Origin: Planctomycetota bacterium
Lineage (GTDB): Bacteria > Planctomycetota > Planctomycetia > Pirellulales > Pirellulaceae
Length of the DNA: 64,000 bases
Assembly (NCBI GenBank): GCA_014381825.1
Contig: JACNKX010000088.1
Coordinates: 62,001 to 126,000, forward strand
Reading direction: 5' to 3'
Every line of letters begins with the position of its first letter. Position 1 is the first letter of the stretch. Of this stretch, positions 60,537-64,000 are shown one piece after another. Made by a program: the position numbers and the translations under genes. The notes beneath the pieces were generated by a model. The model was not told the DNA's origin. It saw only the letters and a list, made by a program, of their open reading frames with translations, and did no database searches.

Positions 60537-62543
60537 CTACGCACTTTGTTTGAAGTGGATTTCGTGCAAACGACTGTACAGCGAACAGCGATTCAGTAAC
60601 TCGGTGTGCGTTCCAACGTCGATCACTTTGCCAGCTTCCATCACGACCACTCGATCGGCGAGCGTTAGAGTGGAGAGTCGGTGTGTGATCATGATGGCCG
60701 TTCGATCTCGCACGAACTCTTGGAGCGCTTGATGTATCAACTGCTCGCTTTCGATGTCGATTTGGCTGGTCGCTTCGTCCAAGATGAGAACTTCCGGATC
60801 GCGGAGGATCGCGCGTGCCAACGCGATTCGTTGTCGCTGACCACCGGATAAGCGGCTGCCGCCTTGCCCGACTTTCGTGGCGTATCCATCGTCGAGCTTG
60901 TCGATGATGAAGCGGTGTGCGTGGGCCTTCTTCGCGGCACCGATCGCGTGTTCATCCGTTGCGTTTGGCGAGCCGTATCGGATGTTGTTCAGAACTGTAT
61001 CGTCGAACAGGTGCGTTTGTTGGGTGACGAGTCCAACTCGCTGCCGAACGTCACGAATTCGCATTTCGCGAAGATCGAGGTCGTCGAAGCGAATCGAGCC
61101 TTGGATAGGATCATAGAACCGCAGCAGCATGTTGATTAGCGTACTCTTGCCGCAACCGTTTGGTCCGACGATGGCGACGGTTTCTCCGTATTTAATTTCC
61201 AGCGTGACTCCGTTGAGCACGGGCTGGCCTGTCTGATAATGAAACTCGACATCTTCGACTAGTAATCGGTGATGTGGCGTTGCTGTTGTCTTGGGCACGG
61301 AAGGTTCAACGATCGCAGGTGCGCGGTCCATCATGGGAAAGATTCGCTCGCAGGCGGCAAAGCCCGTTTGAATCGTGGCGAACACGTCCGAAAGCTTTCG
61401 GACGGGGTCGGTCACGCCTGCTAATAAGCCGTAGAACAGCAATAATTTGCCGAGGCTCATGGGCGTGTCGCAGATTCGAATCCCAAGTAAATGAGTTTCC
61501 TTGTTCAATACGAGATAGGCGCCCGCGACCAGCGCGAGCGAAATGGCGCCGATTCCGAAGACTTCCGTGATCGGTTTTGTCAGCGAATTGTAAAATGCGA
61601 TCTTGAGCGATTTCCGAAAGAACTCTTTTGCCGATAGATGAAAGCGATTCCGTTCGAACCCTTCCATCGTGAACGCTTTGACCGTTTGAATACCGGTGAA
61701 GGTTTCGGTCAACGTGTTGTACAACTGCGACATCTCTTCCATCGCCCGACGGTTGGCTCGCTTGATCGATTTGGAGAGTCGTTGCATCAGGAACAGTGCC
61801 GGGGGTGACACCATCAGTGAGATGAGTAGCAGTCGCCAGCTAATGAAGCTGGCGCCGATCAAGCAGGCAGACATCTTTAGAGGCTCGCGTATTGCTTTGC
61901 CAAACAACGTGCTTAACCCCAACACAACACCGTTCAAATCGTAGGTAAAGTGGCTGAGCAGTTCGCTGTTTCGTGAGTCGCCGAATGAAGCGAGATCCAA
62001 TCGCAGTGTTTGGCGAAAGAACTGCTTGCGGAGATCGTAGGCGGCTAGTTGGACTAGGCGTTCGACCAGCACCAGGTTGGCGACAAGAAACGCATCCTTC
62101 AACGCCGTACCGGCCAGCAATACTCCGACGATCGCGAGCAGCGTCATAAACGGCGTCTCTGGCGTATAGGCGTGGATGTGTGGTTGCAGCCAACGATATC
62201 GCTCTGTGGCCTTGGCCTCTGCCTCGCGGTCCGCCTCAAGATAACCGATCCTGTTCGACGCTAGCCGATAGTCTTCGCCGATTAAATGTGGCAGCGTTTC
62301 ACTTAATCCGACGCTCTCTTTTGCCAGTGCGTCAGTTCGCTTCTTGGAGGAATCAATTTCGCGGTCGATCCATTCCGGTAGCGATTGGCCTTCGAAGACG
62401 ACTTCGACAAAGGGATAGACGGCACCGATGTTGGCACCCCACAGAACACCCACGACAAGTGAGGTGCAAATCACCCCGAGCAGTGTCGTGCGGTTGCGGA
62501 TCGCCAGAGCGATGGCGCGGGAGAAGCTCTTCATGGGGTCCAT
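60537..62543 (-). CDS. ABC transporter, fused permease and ATPase (MsbA/lipid or drug exporter type)
   Basis: A 668-residue half-transporter. Residues 1-370 form six membrane helices with an enlarged first periplasmic loop (about residues 45-130, charged). The ATPase domain has Walker A GPNGCGKST, Q-loop VGLVTQQTHLFDDT, signature SGGQRQRIALARAIL and Walker B VLILDEATSQID with the H-loop ITHRLSTL. Type IV exporter; acts as a homodimer. Lipid A or O-antigen precursors are candidates given lpxB and a GDP-mannose gene nearby, but the substrate is not proven. Confidence 0.95.
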   Translation of the reverse strand: MDPMKSFSRAIALAIRNRTTLLGVICTSLVVGVLWGANIGAVYPFVEVVFEGQSLPEWIDREIDSSKKRTDALAKESVGLSETLPHLIGEDYRLASNRIGYLEADREAEAKATERYRWLQPHIHAYTPETPFMTLLAIVGVLLAGTALKDAFLVANLVLVERLVQLAAYDLRKQFFRQTLRLDLASFGDSRNSELLSHFTYDLNGVVLGLSTLFGKAIREPLKMSACLIGASFISWRLLLISLMVSPPALFLMQRLSKSIKRANRRAMEEMSQLYNTLTETFTGIQTVKAFTMEGFERNRFHLSAKEFFRKSLKIAFYNSLTKPITEVFGIGAISLALVAGAYLVLNKETHLLGIRICDTPMSLGKLLLFYGLLAGVTDPVRKLSDVFATIQTGFAACERIFPMMDRAPAIVEPSVPKTTATPHHRLLVEDVEFHYQTGQPVLNGVTLEIKYGETVAIVGPNGCGKSTLINMLLRFYDPIQGSIRFDDLDLREMRIRDVRQRVGLVTQQTHLFDDTVLNNIRYGSPNATDEHAIGAAKKAHAHRFIIDKLDDGYATKVGQGGSRLSGGQRQRIALARAILRDPEVLILDEATSQIDIESEQLIHQALQEFVRDRTAIMITHRLSTLTLADRVVVMEAGKVIDVGTHTELLNRCSLYSRLHEIHFKQSA

Positions 62544-62703
62544 CCGTGGGTCGGGTCGAGCGGAAGCGAACTTGTATCAGATCGCCGCCTCTGATCCAAG
62601 ATCGCTGCCGATGCTAGCAAAGTACGCGGCATCGGTTCGGATTGCCCGGTAACCGCCGTTCTATTAAACTCGCTTTCCACTTGTTCATCGTTGAACTTAT
62701 TGA

Positions 62704-63723
<1,020 letters not shown>

Positions 63724-63791
63724 CGAGTCTTGGAGTGGGCTGCGCCCACGTCCTGCCACGATGGGCTCGGCCCACTCTACAAATCCACCGA

Positions 63792-64000
63792 TCAATACAC
63801 GTCGAGATTGAAGTGGTGGCCCCAATGATAGCGGCGGCCTTCGGGATAATAGTTGTGCCACTGCTTGTTGTAGACGGGAACTCGCATCTCTTGCGGGTAA
63901 CGATGGTACAAGCTTCCATTGCTTCGATAGTACTCGTTGCCGTAGTAGTTCTGTGGGTAGAACACATACGGATAATGGTAGAAGCGTTCCCAATCGTGGG
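63792..64000 (-). CDS. C-terminal part of a Tyr/His-rich exported-type protein (5' end outside window)
   Basis: The minus-strand frame from the right edge to TGA 63792-63794 encodes at least 68 residues very rich in Tyr, His and Asn. It includes HDWERFYHYPYVFYPQNYYG, VPVYNKQWHNYYPEGRRYHWGHHF and ends NLDVY. Planctomycete genomes carry similar short Tyr-rich proteins, some labelled calmodulin-binding by old annotation, which I recall but cannot verify here. No function assigned. Confidence 0.6.
   Translation of the reverse strand, partial: HDWERFYHYPYVFYPQNYYGNEYYRSNGSLYHRYPQEMRVPVYNKQWHNYYPEGRRYHWGHHFNLDVY

Overview
The window reads as a chromosomal segment of a planctomycete, most probably of the order Pirellulales. 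The basis is the combination of two DUF1559 pseudopilin-like genes each paired with a tiny acidic lipoprotein, Tat-exported Gfo/Idh/MocA oxidoreductases, a one-Cys sulfatase, two FG-GAP/VCBS repeat proteins, a PQQ-type propeller, a surface protein with a FEQLEDRRMLA motif, and a HINT protein with an internal membrane segment. lpxB indicates a lipid-A-bearing diderm envelope. No rRNA, tRNA, CRISPR array or intact insertion sequence was seen.

Layout. 1-7 kb: two Gfo/Idh/MocA oxidoreductases, a GNAT acetyltransferase, an SDR and a large CRTAC1/UnbV-type protein whose frame is interrupted only by one in-frame TGA. 7-15.5 kb: DUF1559/lipoprotein pair, TPR protein, VCBS protein with a CxxCH motif, sulfatase, second lipoprotein/DUF1559 pair. 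15.5-24.8 kb: xylose isomerase, exported propeller proteins, an AAA+ ATPase with TPRs next to a TPR membrane protein, a TIM-barrel sugar isomerase-like protein and an M20 peptidase. 25.2-40.3 kb: a complete 14-gene complex I operon, nuoA to nuoN, preceded by a hairpin-rich leader. 40.5-50.7 kb: a degenerate enhancer-binding-protein-like regulator, a receiver-like protein, Mrp/ApbC, a 51-residue Lys/Ala/Pro histone-like protein, SGNH hydrolase, site-2 protease, LpxB, a CxxC metal-site protein, a BASS transporter and an FtsX-like permease.

50.7-59.1 kb is an accessory island: a HINT-containing polymorphic-toxin-like locus. It holds a rod protein built from about 47 eleven-residue repeats, a HINT domain duplicated 2459 bp apart with 332 bp of perfect identity, a HINT-plus-tail protein followed by a SUKH-like immunity gene, cassette-flanking palindromic repeats, an accessory DNA-binding-like gene and a small basic protein missed by length cut-offs. 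A fragment of the neighbouring MFS gene lies in direct orientation on the far side of the island. 58-64 kb: ECF-like sigma factor, MFS transporter, ABC exporter, GDP-mannose dehydratase and a partial Tyr/His-rich protein.

The two most notable signals are (i) the CRTAC1/UnbV gene with an in-frame TGA followed at the right distance by a SECIS-like hairpin, giving a candidate U-x-C selenoprotein, and (ii) the toxin island, where an interrupted rod-HINT gene and a downstream orphan HINT-tail-immunity cassette share an identical recombination-competent block. Several families of perfect 19-33 bp inverted repeats sit between genes, often overlapping stop codons.
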